DNA of 39,821 nt, taken from assembly GCA_028690555.1 (NCBI GenBank), contig JAQVBA010000004.1, forward strand, positions 1-39,821. The letters are read 5' to 3'. Under the pieces are notes generated by a model that made no database searches, was not told the origin of the DNA, and worked only from the letters and a program-made list of their open reading frames with translations. Below, piece by piece: positions 1 through 7,521 of the stretch. Made by a program: the position numbers and the translations under genes. The stretch comes from Acholeplasmataceae bacterium (lineage in GTDB: Bacteria > Bacillota_I > Bacilli_A > Acholeplasmatales > Acholeplasmataceae). Each line of letters begins with the position of its first letter. Positions within the stretch are counted from its first letter, which is position 1.

Positions 1-602
1 CAAAAACAAAAGCCTTATTCCATGAATGTGAGTTTTGTGAGTTTATCTTCAAAGATGAATCTTTATATGTTTCCCTAGATGAAGAGAAAAAGACATATGA
101 TAAACATGAAAATGATGAAGATAATATCGGTTACGTGAATTATCTTTTTAATTTTTATGAATCGGCGATTAAACCCTATGTAAAATCAGGTTCGATTCTT
201 GATTTTGGGAGTGGTCCAAATCCAGTTTTCCAATCGATTCTTAAAAATGAAGGATACGACGTCACCATCTATGATTATTTTTATGCTCCTAATATAAACT
301 ATCGAGAAAAACAATATGATTTAATATCTTCGATAGAAGTCATCGAACACTTGCAAGATCCATTAAAAATATGTCATGAATTTAAATCTTTATTAAAACC
401 AGGGGGGTATTTATCCCTCATGACTTTATTTCATCCTCGCAATTTTAATGATTTCAGAGATTGGTTTTACATTCGTGATGTAACACACGTCTCATTTTAT
501 ACACCAAAAACGATTAAAATCATCGCGAATATGCTTGATATGGAATTTATTGATACCAATGATTATCGATATGCAGTGCTAAGAAAAAAAGAGATTTCAT
601 GA
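1..602 (+). CDS. SAM-dependent class I methyltransferase, 5' end cut by window edge
   Basis: The reading frame is open from the left edge (frame starting at base 3) to the TGA at 600-602, so the GTG at 135 is an internal valine and not the start. The upstream part reads as a Cys-x2-Cys stretch (HECEFC, encoded around 21-38) and then a KKTYDKHEN-like segment. This is the layout of methyltransferases with a small N-terminal zinc-binding region. Downstream are the SAM-binding glycine motif DFGSGPNP, an acidic post-strand motif (VTIYDYF), the SSIEVIEHLQDP motif and LLKPGGYLSLMT, all typical of Methyltransf_11/23-type folds. The substrate cannot be told. The gene converges on arginine deiminase and its stop lies inside a shared palindromic terminator. 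Membership of the methyltransferase superfamily is confident; the true start lies outside the window. Confidence 0.85.
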   Translation, partial: KTKALFHECEFCEFIFKDESLYVSLDEEKKTYDKHENDEDNIGYVNYLFNFYESAIKPYVKSGSILDFGSGPNPVFQSILKNEGYDVTIYDYFYAPNINYREKQYDLISSIEVIEHLQDPLKICHEFKSLLKPGGYLSLMTLFHPRNFNDFRDWFYIRDVTHVSFYTPKTIKIIANMLDMEFIDTNDYRYAVLRKKEIS

Positions 603-611
603 AATCTCTTT
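588..611. terminator. Perfect 24-bp palindromic bidirectional terminator
   Basis: AAAGAGATTTCA is followed directly by its exact reverse complement. The palindrome straddles the TGA stop of the methyltransferase and abuts the TAA of the arginine deiminase gene. On the minus strand it is followed by a run of seven T, making a good intrinsic terminator for the deiminase. On the plus strand the T tract is short, so termination there is weaker. Confidence 0.75.
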
Positions 612-1825
612 TATAGTTCTATATCGTCTCTAACTAATGGCATCGTCATACAACGTGGGCCTCCTCGACCTCTAGATAATTCCGAAGAAGGAATGGCAAT
701 CGTTTGTATGCCTTGTTCTTTTAATAACTGATTGGTGATGATGTTTCTTTCATAAACAATGACAACTCCTGGAGCAATCGCTAGAGCATTTGCCCCATCA
801 TTCCATTGTTCACGATCTGAGGCTATCTCTGAATCACCTCCACATGGGATTAAAGTGATTTTGCGTCTTAAATGATAAGAGAAGAGGCGCTTGATGGAAT
901 ATTGTTTTTCATACATCCGTAAAGTTCCTTTTTTAGAACCTGGGTATATTTCATAACAATTCATTTTTCCTAAGAAATCTCCATGAATCAAAAACTTATC
1001 ATGATCAACTTGAGTTAATACGGTATCTAAGTGCATAAAACTACGTCTTTTAGGTAAATCAATGGCGAGGATTACTTCTAAATCCGTGTTTTTAAATAAT
1101 GTTTTCGCAATATTTTCAATCGCATCAGGATCTGTACGTTCACTGATGCCAATGGCAATCACGCGTTCATTTAAAACAAGGATGTCTCCACCTTCAATCG
1201 ATTGAGAATCTGTTCGTTCATAAAAATGCTCTTGATCTTTATAGATTGGATGGTAAGTATAAATATATTCACCATAAATCGTTTCTCTACGGCGTGTACG
1301 TTTATACATGCGATTTAAAGTGACACCATTAAATATATGAGAAAAAGGATCTCTTGTAAAATATAGATTTGGCATTGGGTCTGTGATAAATGGATAATCA
1401 CGAATGTGATCTCTTAAGCTTCTTTTTTTATAGCTTGGGAGATCATCTTTTGTAATCCCAGCCATCGTTTTTAAAATCATTTCTTTGGGTTCTAGTGTCA
1501 TCAAATAATCATAGACTTTCTTTCTCGTAGATGGGTGAGATACGTTTGATTCTTGGATGAATTGTTCAAGAAATTTTTTCTTGACATCTTTATTGATGAT
1601 ACTTTCAGCAACCAAGTCTTCTAGCATCACAACTTCAACCTGATGAGATCTTAAAATATTACAAAAATGATCATGTTCCTCTTGGGCTTTTTCAAGCCAT
1701 GGAATATCATCAAAGAGTAATTCTTTCAGCCATTTTGGCGTTAAGTTTTCAAGTTCTTTTCCAGGACGATGGACTAAAACTTTTCTTAATTTTCCTACTT
1801 CTGAATATACATGAATGGGCTGCAT
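611..1825 (-). CDS. arcA: Arginine deiminase
   Basis: Hydrolyses L-arginine to citrulline and ammonia in the cytoplasm, the first step of the ATP-yielding arginine deiminase pathway. At 404 residues the length is normal for the family. Visible signatures are the N-terminal SEVGKLRKVLVHRPGKEL, FTRDPF (about residue 155), the EGGD motif (about 213) whose acidic residues bind the guanidinium, the MHLDTVL catalytic-His motif (about 265), and the C-terminal RGGPRCMTMPL carrying the nucleophilic Cys (about 394). The ATG is preceded by AGGAGG at a good distance. It is monocistronic here: no ornithine carbamoyltransferase, carbamate kinase or antiporter is adjacent, so the rest of the pathway would have to be elsewhere. 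Confidence 0.96.
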   Translation of the reverse strand: MQPIHVYSEVGKLRKVLVHRPGKELENLTPKWLKELLFDDIPWLEKAQEEHDHFCNILRSHQVEVVMLEDLVAESIINKDVKKKFLEQFIQESNVSHPSTRKKVYDYLMTLEPKEMILKTMAGITKDDLPSYKKRSLRDHIRDYPFITDPMPNLYFTRDPFSHIFNGVTLNRMYKRTRRRETIYGEYIYTYHPIYKDQEHFYERTDSQSIEGGDILVLNERVIAIGISERTDPDAIENIAKTLFKNTDLEVILAIDLPKRRSFMHLDTVLTQVDHDKFLIHGDFLGKMNCYEIYPGSKKGTLRMYEKQYSIKRLFSYHLRRKITLIPCGGDSEIASDREQWNDGANALAIAPGVVIVYERNIITNQLLKEQGIQTIAIPSSELSRGRGGPRCMTMPLVRDDIEL

Positions 1826-1851
1826 GAGATTCCTCCTATCTGTCTAAATTA

Positions 1852-1860
1852 ATTATAACA
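1852..1860 (-). promoter_or_regulatory. Extended -10 promoter of arcA
   Basis: Read on the minus strand this is TGTTATAAT, an extended -10 with a consensus TATAAT. No recognisable -35 lies 16-18 bases upstream. It is 26 bases from the arcA start codon and lies back to back with the SDR promoter. Confidence 0.6.
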
Positions 1861-1876
1861 CATGGACTTTAAATCG

Positions 1877-1885
1877 TGGTATGAT
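1877..1885 (+). promoter_or_regulatory. Extended -10 promoter of the SDR/U32 operon
   Basis: TGGTATGAT, an extended -10 with five of six TATAAT positions, 21 bases before the ATG at 1907. No clear -35. It shares the 81-base divergent region with the arcA promoter. Confidence 0.45.
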
Positions 1886-1906
1886 GATGAGTAGGAAGGT
1901 GAAGTT

Positions 1907-2785
1907 ATGAAGCGCTTAAGTGTTGTTACTGGGGCAACTTCTGGAATTGGTTATGAAGTGATGGTTGAGCTTTTAAACCATGATGTCGATGTGATTGCAG
2001 TTGGAAGAAACATTAATAAACTGAATGAAATCGAAAAGCGATTTGAGGATAAAATCAAATCGAAAGAATTAATTTTAGTGCGTGGTGATTTATCCGATAA
2101 TCAAGGATCGATGGATGTATCAAAAAACATCATTGATTTGATTCAAGCCCGAGATGGCAAACTCGATTTGTTAATCAATGTCGCAGGAATTGTCAAATCT
2201 GGTTACGAAGAGAATAAGGACCACAATGAATTAACATTTGCGACTAATCATTTGTCGGTATATATTTTAACAGGATTACTATATCCTTTTTTGAAGAAGT
2301 CAAAAGATCCACGTGTTTTGGTTGTGAGTTCTTTATCGCATTATCGTGCGTGTTTTGATAAAACAAATCTTCAATCGAAACGATTTTATAATGTTTTAAG
2401 AGGATATCAAAGATCTAAACTTTATAATGTCATGTTTGTTTATCGGTTTAGTCGTTTTGAAAAAGATATTAAAATATATGCGATCGATCCAGGACTTGTT
2501 AAAACCGATATTGGTGATAAACATACAAATACTATTGCAAATTTTGTATGGCGCATGCGAAGAAAAAGTGGTGTCGATGTAGATATCCCTGCGAAACATA
2601 TGGTTGATATAGCTATCTTAGATCGTTATTTGATGGACCATGGTAGCTATATGAAACTTGGTAAAAAAACGAAATCATCACGCATTACATATCATACGGA
2701 TAAACAAGATTTTTTATGGAAAGAGTCAGAAAAAATAACCCACGTAACATATCCTTTTGATGAGGTGTCTATTGAAGAAAGTTGA
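1907..2785 (+). CDS. Short-chain dehydrogenase/reductase (SDR) family protein
   Basis: A 292-residue NAD(P)-dependent oxidoreductase of the classical SDR fold. The Rossmann glycine motif TGATSGIG is at residues 8-15, the NVAGI equivalent of the NNAGI motif is near residue 97, and the catalytic Tyr-x3-Lys is in GYQRSKL (Y167, K171). A DPGLVKTDIG segment follows, as in retinol-dehydrogenase/WWOX-like SDRs. The start is set by AGGAAGGTG before the ATG. The substrate cannot be inferred. The last 14 bases overlap the U32 peptidase gene, so the two are translationally coupled. Confidence 0.88.
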   Translation: MKRLSVVTGATSGIGYEVMVELLNHDVDVIAVGRNINKLNEIEKRFEDKIKSKELILVRGDLSDNQGSMDVSKNIIDLIQARDGKLDLLINVAGIVKSGYEENKDHNELTFATNHLSVYILTGLLYPFLKKSKDPRVLVVSSLSHYRACFDKTNLQSKRFYNVLRGYQRSKLYNVMFVYRFSRFEKDIKIYAIDPGLVKTDIGDKHTNTIANFVWRMRRKSGVDVDIPAKHMVDIAILDRYLMDHGSYMKLGKKTKSSRITYHTDKQDFLWKESEKITHVTYPFDEVSIEES

Positions 2786-5087
2786 ATTACTCGCACCAGC
2801 GGGGCATAAAGATGCTTTAATCGGTGCAATCAATGCAGGTGCAAATGCTGTTTATTTAGCTGGAAAAAGGTTTGGAGCAAGAGCATATGCAAATAATTTT
2901 AGTGATGAAGAATTAATCGAAACGATCGAATATGCACATATTCGTGGTGTTCGAGTTTTTGTTGCTATCAATACACTTGTCTTTGATGATGAGGTTCGTG
3001 AATTAATTGATTATGCTGATTTTTTAGTGAAGCATCATGTCGATGCACTTATCATTCAAGATTTAGGCATGATTGATTTATTTGTTAAAAGATATCCGGA
3101 TACAGAAATCCATGTATCTACCCAGTTTAACACGCATAATTTGTACCAAGTGAAAATGCTGAAAGCATTAGGTGTTAAGCGCATTGTTTTGGCAAGAGAA
3201 ACATCGATTGAAACGATAAAAGCAATCAAGAAAGAAGTGGATATCGAATTAGAAGTCTTCATCCATGGCGCTTTATGTGTCTCCTATTCTGGGAATTGTT
3301 TAATGAGTAGTATGATCGGTGGAAGATCAGGTAATCGCGGAGAATGTGCTCAACCATGTCGATTACCCTATCAACTTTATAAAGATAACCAAAAAATTCA
3401 AGATACTTCGTATTTGCTTTCAACGAAAGATTTGATGACGATTGATCATATCGGTGAACTGATTGACATCGGGATTGATTCTTTTAAAATTGAAGGAAGA
3501 ATGCGAAAAAGGGAATACGTGATTGAAACTGTGAAGGCATATAGACATGCAATCGATCATCATTTGGAACAAAAATCTTATAATTCACATGACGATATTG
3601 ATCGCTTGAAACGTGTTTTTAATCGTGAATTCACGAAAGGTTTTGTCCTAGATGAACTCCCAAGATTGATCAATAATAGTGAGTTTCAAAGCCATATGGG
3701 TGTTCCCCTTGGCAAAGTGGTCAGTTATCAAAAAAATCGCGTAAAAATATTACTTGAAGAACCCATTCGAATTGGTGATGGATATCGTATTTTATCAAAA
3801 GAACCTTATGGGGATATTGTATCCAGAATTCATTATAAAAATGATTTAGTTAATGAAGCTTTACCACATATGACGATTGAACTCGATGTGAAAGAAGCAG
3901 TTGAAATTAATTCTTTAGTTGTTAAAACAACAGATGTCACGATTGAAAATGATGATCTTATGTATTTATCAGAAAACTTTAAGTGTGTATTTATTAAAGG
4001 TAAAGTGGTCGCTAGATTCAATGAAAAATTGATGCTTGAAATTTCTGATGGGACAAATGTTATTCATAAAGTATCAGAAGATGTCATTGAAAAAGCACTT
4101 CAAAATCCAACATTAGTTGATGAAATTGATTTAAGATTTCGTAAACTAGGAAATACACCTTATGCATTTCTTACTCTAGATATTGAGTCTGATGAAAATA
4201 TTTTTATCCCGGTAAAAATGATTAACCAGTTGAGAAGAGATGCCATCGATGAACTGACTAATCTTAGAACATTTAAACATGTTGAAAAAAGGATTTTAGA
4301 TGTAACTTTTGAACCATTAATATTGGATGAAACCCCTCAAAAATTTATGGTAAAAGTCAAAACTCAAGAACAATATGACATCGCGATTTCGTTAGCAATC
4401 GAAGATATATTGATTGAAGAACCATTGAAAGTTCCATTCTTTAGAGAAACGGATAGGATGAGTCAAAGACGAATTCAAACCAATCAGAAAAAGACAATTG
4501 ATAAACCAACCTATATCCATGATATTGGCTCAATTTTGTTAAATAGTCATAATCAAGACCTCTTTGGTGATCAATTTTTAAATGTGACCAATATTTATAG
4601 TGCGTATACGTTGTTTCGATTAGGACTCAAAAGAATCACATTAGCTTATGAGGTTTCAAAAGATAGAATGTATCAATTTATGGAACTCTTCGAACAAAAA
4701 TTTCAAGTTATTCCACCAGTGGATTTAATCGTTTATGGGCGTCCCGATTTAATGCTTACAAAATATTGCCCAATCGCAAAAACATTTAAAACCAATCCTC
4801 ATTGTCATTTATGTGAAAAAAATCAGTATGCATTAGAAGACAGGTTACATCAAAAATATCCACTGCTTCATGATGGAAATTGTCATTTGAGGATATTACA
4901 TTCAAAGCCGATTCATTTATTTCAGTATTTACAAGAATTAAAAGCTTCAAAGATTAGTGGACTTCGGATTGATTTGACGATTGAGGATGGCAATCAAGCA
5001 AAAGATATCATCAAGTTTTACCAATCTTATGGAAAAGAAAAAAATAATCCCGTGAAGGATTATACGTATGGTAGATTTATGAAATAA
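2772..5087 (+). CDS. U32 family peptidase (DUF3656-containing, RlhA/TrhP-type RNA hydroxylation family)
   Basis: I place the start at TTG 2772, giving LKKVELLAPAGH, because GAGGTG lies four bases upstream; the in-frame TTG at 2757 and ATG at 2760 have no ribosome site. The N-terminal half is the U32 barrel (ELLAPAG, then INAGANAVYLAGKRFGARA). The signature EVFIHGALC is near residues 161-169, followed by further cysteines in SGNC and GECAQPC, a likely iron-sulfur ligand set. The middle part matches the DUF3656 type of long U32 proteins. Another cysteine group (CPIA, HCHLC, NCH) is near residues 666-705. Characterised relatives hydroxylate 23S rRNA C2501 (RlhA) or tRNA U34 (TrhP) using prephenate. 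At 771 residues it is a usual length for the long bacterial form. An RNA-modification role is by family only. Confidence 0.88.
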   Translation: MKKVELLAPAGHKDALIGAINAGANAVYLAGKRFGARAYANNFSDEELIETIEYAHIRGVRVFVAINTLVFDDEVRELIDYADFLVKHHVDALIIQDLGMIDLFVKRYPDTEIHVSTQFNTHNLYQVKMLKALGVKRIVLARETSIETIKAIKKEVDIELEVFIHGALCVSYSGNCLMSSMIGGRSGNRGECAQPCRLPYQLYKDNQKIQDTSYLLSTKDLMTIDHIGELIDIGIDSFKIEGRMRKREYVIETVKAYRHAIDHHLEQKSYNSHDDIDRLKRVFNREFTKGFVLDELPRLINNSEFQSHMGVPLGKVVSYQKNRVKILLEEPIRIGDGYRILSKEPYGDIVSRIHYKNDLVNEALPHMTIELDVKEAVEINSLVVKTTDVTIENDDLMYLSENFKCVFIKGKVVARFNEKLMLEISDGTNVIHKVSEDVIEKALQNPTLVDEIDLRFRKLGNTPYAFLTLDIESDENIFIPVKMINQLRRDAIDELTNLRTFKHVEKRILDVTFEPLILDETPQKFMVKVKTQEQYDIAISLAIEDILIEEPLKVPFFRETDRMSQRRIQTNQKKTIDKPTYIHDIGSILLNSHNQDLFGDQFLNVTNIYSAYTLFRLGLKRITLAYEVSKDRMYQFMELFEQKFQVIPPVDLIVYGRPDLMLTKYCPIAKTFKTNPHCHLCEKNQYALEDRLHQKYPLLHDGNCHLRILHSKPIHLFQYLQELKASKISGLRIDLTIEDGNQAKDIIKFYQSYGKEKNNPVKDYTYGRFMK

Positions 5088-5118
5088 GGACTAGCCAATG
5101 GCTAATCCTTGATTTTTT
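5088..5118 (+). terminator. Intrinsic terminator after the U32 gene
   Basis: The stem GGACTAGCC/GGCTAATCC (5088-5108) with an AAT loop is followed by a T-rich tract. The single C-A mismatch on the plus strand becomes a U-G pair on the minus strand. It sits between convergent genes, and the CDGSH gene ends inside the T tract. Confidence 0.7.
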
Positions 5119-5359
5119 ATAATTCTTTATGTGTACCGTCACAGAAAGGCTGATTTTTTGAATGTTTGCATCCACAAAGGTGATATGTACCATCCTTTTC
5201 TACACTAAAATGTTTAGGTGCAAAACCACTTCCTTTATGTGAATTTAAATCACAAAATGGTTGATTCTTACTTTTTCCACATGTACAAAATAAATACTTT
5301 TCTCCTGCTTTTAATTCAACAGCATAAGGTTTCTTTTGAGCAATTACTGGTTTATCCAT
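5117..5359 (-). CDS. Double CDGSH iron-sulfur domain protein
   Basis: An 80-residue protein with two CDGSH-type [2Fe-2S] binding sites of the mitoNEET/Miner2 superfamily. Site one is CTCGKSKNQPFCDLNSH and site two is CGCKHSKNQPFCDGTH; each gives three Cys and one His ligand. In site one there is one extra residue between the third Cys and the His (C-D-L-N-S-H against C-D-G-T-H), an unusual spacing read directly from the DNA at about 5240-5262. Bacterial relatives are small cytosolic redox or cluster-transfer proteins of uncertain role. It is a single gene on the minus strand facing the U32 gene. Confidence 0.9.
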   Translation of the reverse strand: MDKPVIAQKKPYAVELKAGEKYLFCTCGKSKNQPFCDLNSHKGSGFAPKHFSVEKDGTYHLCGCKHSKNQPFCDGTHKEL

Positions 5360-5385
5360 TGTTTCACCAATCCTTTCTTATGTTC

Positions 5386-5414
5386 ATTATAGTTTTATTT
5401 ATAAAATTATGCAA
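5386..5414 (-). promoter_or_regulatory. Promoter of the CDGSH gene
   Basis: On the minus strand TTGCAT (-35) is followed after 17 bases by a perfect TATAAT, 26 bases ahead of the ATG at 5359. There is no TG extension. Confidence 0.5.
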
Positions 5415-5438
5415 TATCAAACTAAAACGGATTCTCTG

Positions 5439-5447
5439 TGTTATAAT
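5439..5447 (+). promoter_or_regulatory. Extended -10 promoter of pgpA
   Basis: TGTTATAAT, with a perfect TATAAT and a TG extension. No good -35. It is 41 bases upstream of the pgpA ATG. Confidence 0.6.
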
Positions 5448-5488
5448 GATGGTTACCCACGCATATGAAAGAAAGGAAGTGAGAATTA

Positions 5489-6007
5489 ATGAATCAACAA
5501 AAGATTGAAGAAAATCGTCTAAATGATTTAAAAAAATATGATGTCGTTGTTAAACGTCTACAAGAAAGAGGCGTTGAATTAAAAGACATCGCAGAATTAA
5601 CCCTTGGTTTACAACGTCAATATTTACCAGATTTAGCTTTTGATGATGCCTTAGAACACGTTAAAAAAGTGATTATGAAAAGAGAAGTTCAGAATGCAGC
5701 ATTAACAGGTATCGAATTAGACGTTTTAGCAGAAAAAGGATTATTATCTGAACCATTAGCAAGTATGTTATTAAATGATTACGGTTTATATGGTGTCGAT
5801 GAGGTTTTAGCGTTAGCTATTGTGAATGTCTATGGATCGATTGGGTTTACCAATTTTGGTTATATTGACAAACTAAAACCTGGAATTATTGGACTAATCG
5901 ATAAAAAAGGTAAAGAAGAAGGTAAGTGTCATACATTTTTAGATGATATTATTGGTGCGATTGCAGCTGCTGCAGCAAGTTCGATAGCACATCGTTTTGC
6001 TGAGTAA
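5489..6007 (+). CDS. pgpA: Phosphatidylglycerophosphatase A family protein (YutG/LtrC-like)
   Basis: A 172-residue protein of the PgpA family, closest in layout to the Bacillus YutG/LtrC proteins. The hallmark is the C-terminal KCHTFLDDIIGAIAAAAAS segment, with the acidic pair thought to bind the metal, preceded by YIDKLKPGIIG and GKEEGK. An N-terminal helical region (about 1-60) precedes it. Relatives dephosphorylate phosphatidylglycerophosphate to phosphatidylglycerol in membrane lipid synthesis; some PgpA-like proteins lack proof of this activity. AGGAAGTGAG precedes the ATG. The gene has its own promoter and its own terminator. Confidence 0.85.
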   Translation: MNQQKIEENRLNDLKKYDVVVKRLQERGVELKDIAELTLGLQRQYLPDLAFDDALEHVKKVIMKREVQNAALTGIELDVLAEKGLLSEPLASMLLNDYGLYGVDEVLALAIVNVYGSIGFTNFGYIDKLKPGIIGLIDKKGKEEGKCHTFLDDIIGAIAAAAASSIAHRFAE

Positions 6008-6026
6008 GGGATTTATCCCTTTTTTT
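6006..6026 (+). terminator. Intrinsic terminator after pgpA
   Basis: AAGGGA-TTTA-TCCCTT hairpin overlapping the pgpA stop codon, followed by a T run. Confidence 0.8.
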
Positions 6027-6057
6027 ATTATGAGATGAATGTTTCTCGTATTTAGGC

Positions 6058-6063
6058 TATAAT
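6058..6063 (+). promoter_or_regulatory. -10 box before the HD-GYP operon
   Basis: A perfect TATAAT preceded by GGC instead of TG. It overlaps the ATG at 6062, which argues that this ATG is not the start codon. Transcription would begin near 6070, giving a short leader with the GAGGTG ribosome site. Confidence 0.5.
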
Positions 6064-6082
6064 GAGATTAGAGGTGATGCGT

Positions 6083-7078
6083 TTGAAAGCACAAATTATG
6101 TGTCAACACAAAGAAGATACAGAAATCATCCAAACTTATTTGAAAGAACTCAATATTGAATATTATATAGCAAGTAAAGACCAAGGGTTTCACATGTGGA
6201 ATATGCATCAACCTGATTTTTTAATCATAGATGAACATATGAATATTGATCACAATCAAGAACTGATTCGAAGAATTCGTAAATCTGAATTTAATACACA
6301 TACCTATGTATTATGGATTGAAGAAAACGACCATTTAATGTCAAATACATGCACAAATTGTGATGTCGATGACTTTATTGGAAGACCTTTTTCGAAAGAA
6401 GAGTTTAAAAGAAGAATGTATAGTGCGATGAAGACCATTTCACTCGTTGAACAAAACTTTATTGTTTATGCTTTATCTCGTGTTTTTGAAGCGAGAGATA
6501 AAGGATCTTTTGGTCATTTATCTAGAGTGAGTGCACTATCAAAGATACTTCTTGAGGGATTAGAAGAAGATGAAAAATATCAAGGGATTATAAATCAAAG
6601 ATTCAAAGAGGATTTAATGATTTCTTGTCAACTCCATGATATTGGAAAAATAGGCATTGAAGATATCATCTTAAAAAAACCAGGACAATATACAAAAGAT
6701 GAATTTGCAAAAATGAAAGAACATGTCATCATTGGTTACGAAATTATAAAGTCAATGAAAGAAAAATATCCACGGGCAAGATTTTTAAATATGGCACTAG
6801 AAATCACAAGACATCATCATGAAAAGTTTGATGGGACAGGTTATCCGGATGGGTTAAAGGGAGAAGACATCCCTTTAGCAGCAAGAATCGTCGGTTTAGC
6901 GGATTTTTATGATGCATTAACATCGAAAAGAGTTTACAAAAGAAAGTATACGCATGATGAAGCTAAAAAATTGATACTTGATCATCAAGGTACGCATTTT
7001 GATCCAGTGTTAGTGCATATCTTTTTAGAAAACGAAATTAATTTTAAAATAATTTCAGAAGAACATGGAGAAATTTGA
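6083..7078 (+). CDS. HD-GYP domain protein with degenerate receiver domain (probable cyclic-di-GMP phosphodiesterase)
   Basis: I choose TTG 6083 (LKAQIMCQHKED) because GAGGTG lies six bases upstream; ATG 6062 overlaps the -10 box. Residues 1-120 look like a CheY receiver fold (PDFLIIDEHMN, DDFIGRPFSKEEF). The N-terminal acidic pair is missing and the conserved Lys is Arg, so phosphorylation is doubtful. Residues 130-325 are a complete HD-GYP domain: HDIGKIG (H185, D186), HHH at 244-246, FDGTGYPDGL (GYP at 253-255) and ARIVGLADFYDALTSKR. Family members linearise cyclic-di-GMP to pGpG or GMP. The gene leads a run of four closely packed genes with msrB, an esterase and a CAT-like gene. No GGDEF cyclase is in the window. 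Confidence 0.9.
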   Translation: MKAQIMCQHKEDTEIIQTYLKELNIEYYIASKDQGFHMWNMHQPDFLIIDEHMNIDHNQELIRRIRKSEFNTHTYVLWIEENDHLMSNTCTNCDVDDFIGRPFSKEEFKRRMYSAMKTISLVEQNFIVYALSRVFEARDKGSFGHLSRVSALSKILLEGLEEDEKYQGIINQRFKEDLMISCQLHDIGKIGIEDIILKKPGQYTKDEFAKMKEHVIIGYEIIKSMKEKYPRARFLNMALEITRHHHEKFDGTGYPDGLKGEDIPLAARIVGLADFYDALTSKRVYKRKYTHDEAKKLILDHQGTHFDPVLVHIFLENEINFKIISEEHGEI

Positions 7079-7080
7079 AG

Positions 7081-7521
7081 ATGAAAAATAAAGAAGAGCT
7101 TAAAAAAAAGTTAACCCCACTTCAATATCATGTCACCCAAGAAAATGGGACAGAAAGACCTTTTCAAAATCCTTATTGGGATCATCATGAGCATGGACTA
7201 TATGTAGATATTGTCTCAAATGAACCATTATTTTTAAGTCTTGATAAGTTTGATAGTTCATGTGGTTGGCCATCATTTGCAAAACCCATCAGCTCACTAC
7301 AAACCAAAATGGATAAAACATTTGGAATGATACGAACAGAAGTTAGAAGTAAGGAAGCGGATAGCCATTTAGGTCATTTATTTACGGATGGCCCTATCGA
7401 ACTTGGTGGTTATCGCTATTGTATTAATTCGGCAGCATTAAGATTTATTCCTTATAAGGATTTAGATAAAGAAGGTTTTGGTGAATACAAAAAATATTTT
7501 GAGGGAGTGATTAATCGTTGA
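7081..7521 (+). CDS. msrB: Peptide-methionine (R)-S-oxide reductase
   Basis: Repairs methionine-R-sulfoxide in oxidised proteins, using thioredoxin. At 146 residues it matches the Bacillus single-domain MsrB. The conserved CGWPSF motif (resolving Cys61) and RYCINSAALRF with the catalytic Cys114 are both present. The two CxxC zinc pairs of the other subtype are absent, so this is the zinc-free form. PFQNPYWDHHEHGLYVDIVS and the ADSHLGHLFTDGP segment are also typical. The start could be ATG 7081 or TTG 7075, as GGAG at 7067-7070 would serve either. It abuts the HD-GYP stop and overlaps the next gene by four bases, so it belongs to the same operon. Confidence 0.95.
   Translation: MKNKEELKKKLTPLQYHVTQENGTERPFQNPYWDHHEHGLYVDIVSNEPLFLSLDKFDSSCGWPSFAKPISSLQTKMDKTFGMIRTEVRSKEADSHLGHLFTDGPIELGGYRYCINSAALRFIPYKDLDKEGFGEYKKYFEGVINR

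Noticed and set aside
135..137. GTG at 135 as the start of the methyltransferase gene
   Set aside because: The same frame is open to the left edge and encodes a Cys-x2-Cys segment and a conserved-looking stretch before the SAM domain, so the gene begins outside the window.
5218..5508. A 96-residue plus-strand frame over the CDGSH gene and pgpA promoter
   Set aside because: It is antisense to a clear CDGSH protein, has no ribosome site and no family features.
6062..6064. ATG 6062 as start of the HD-GYP gene
   Set aside because: It overlaps the TATAAT box; the GAGGTG ribosome site fits TTG 6083.
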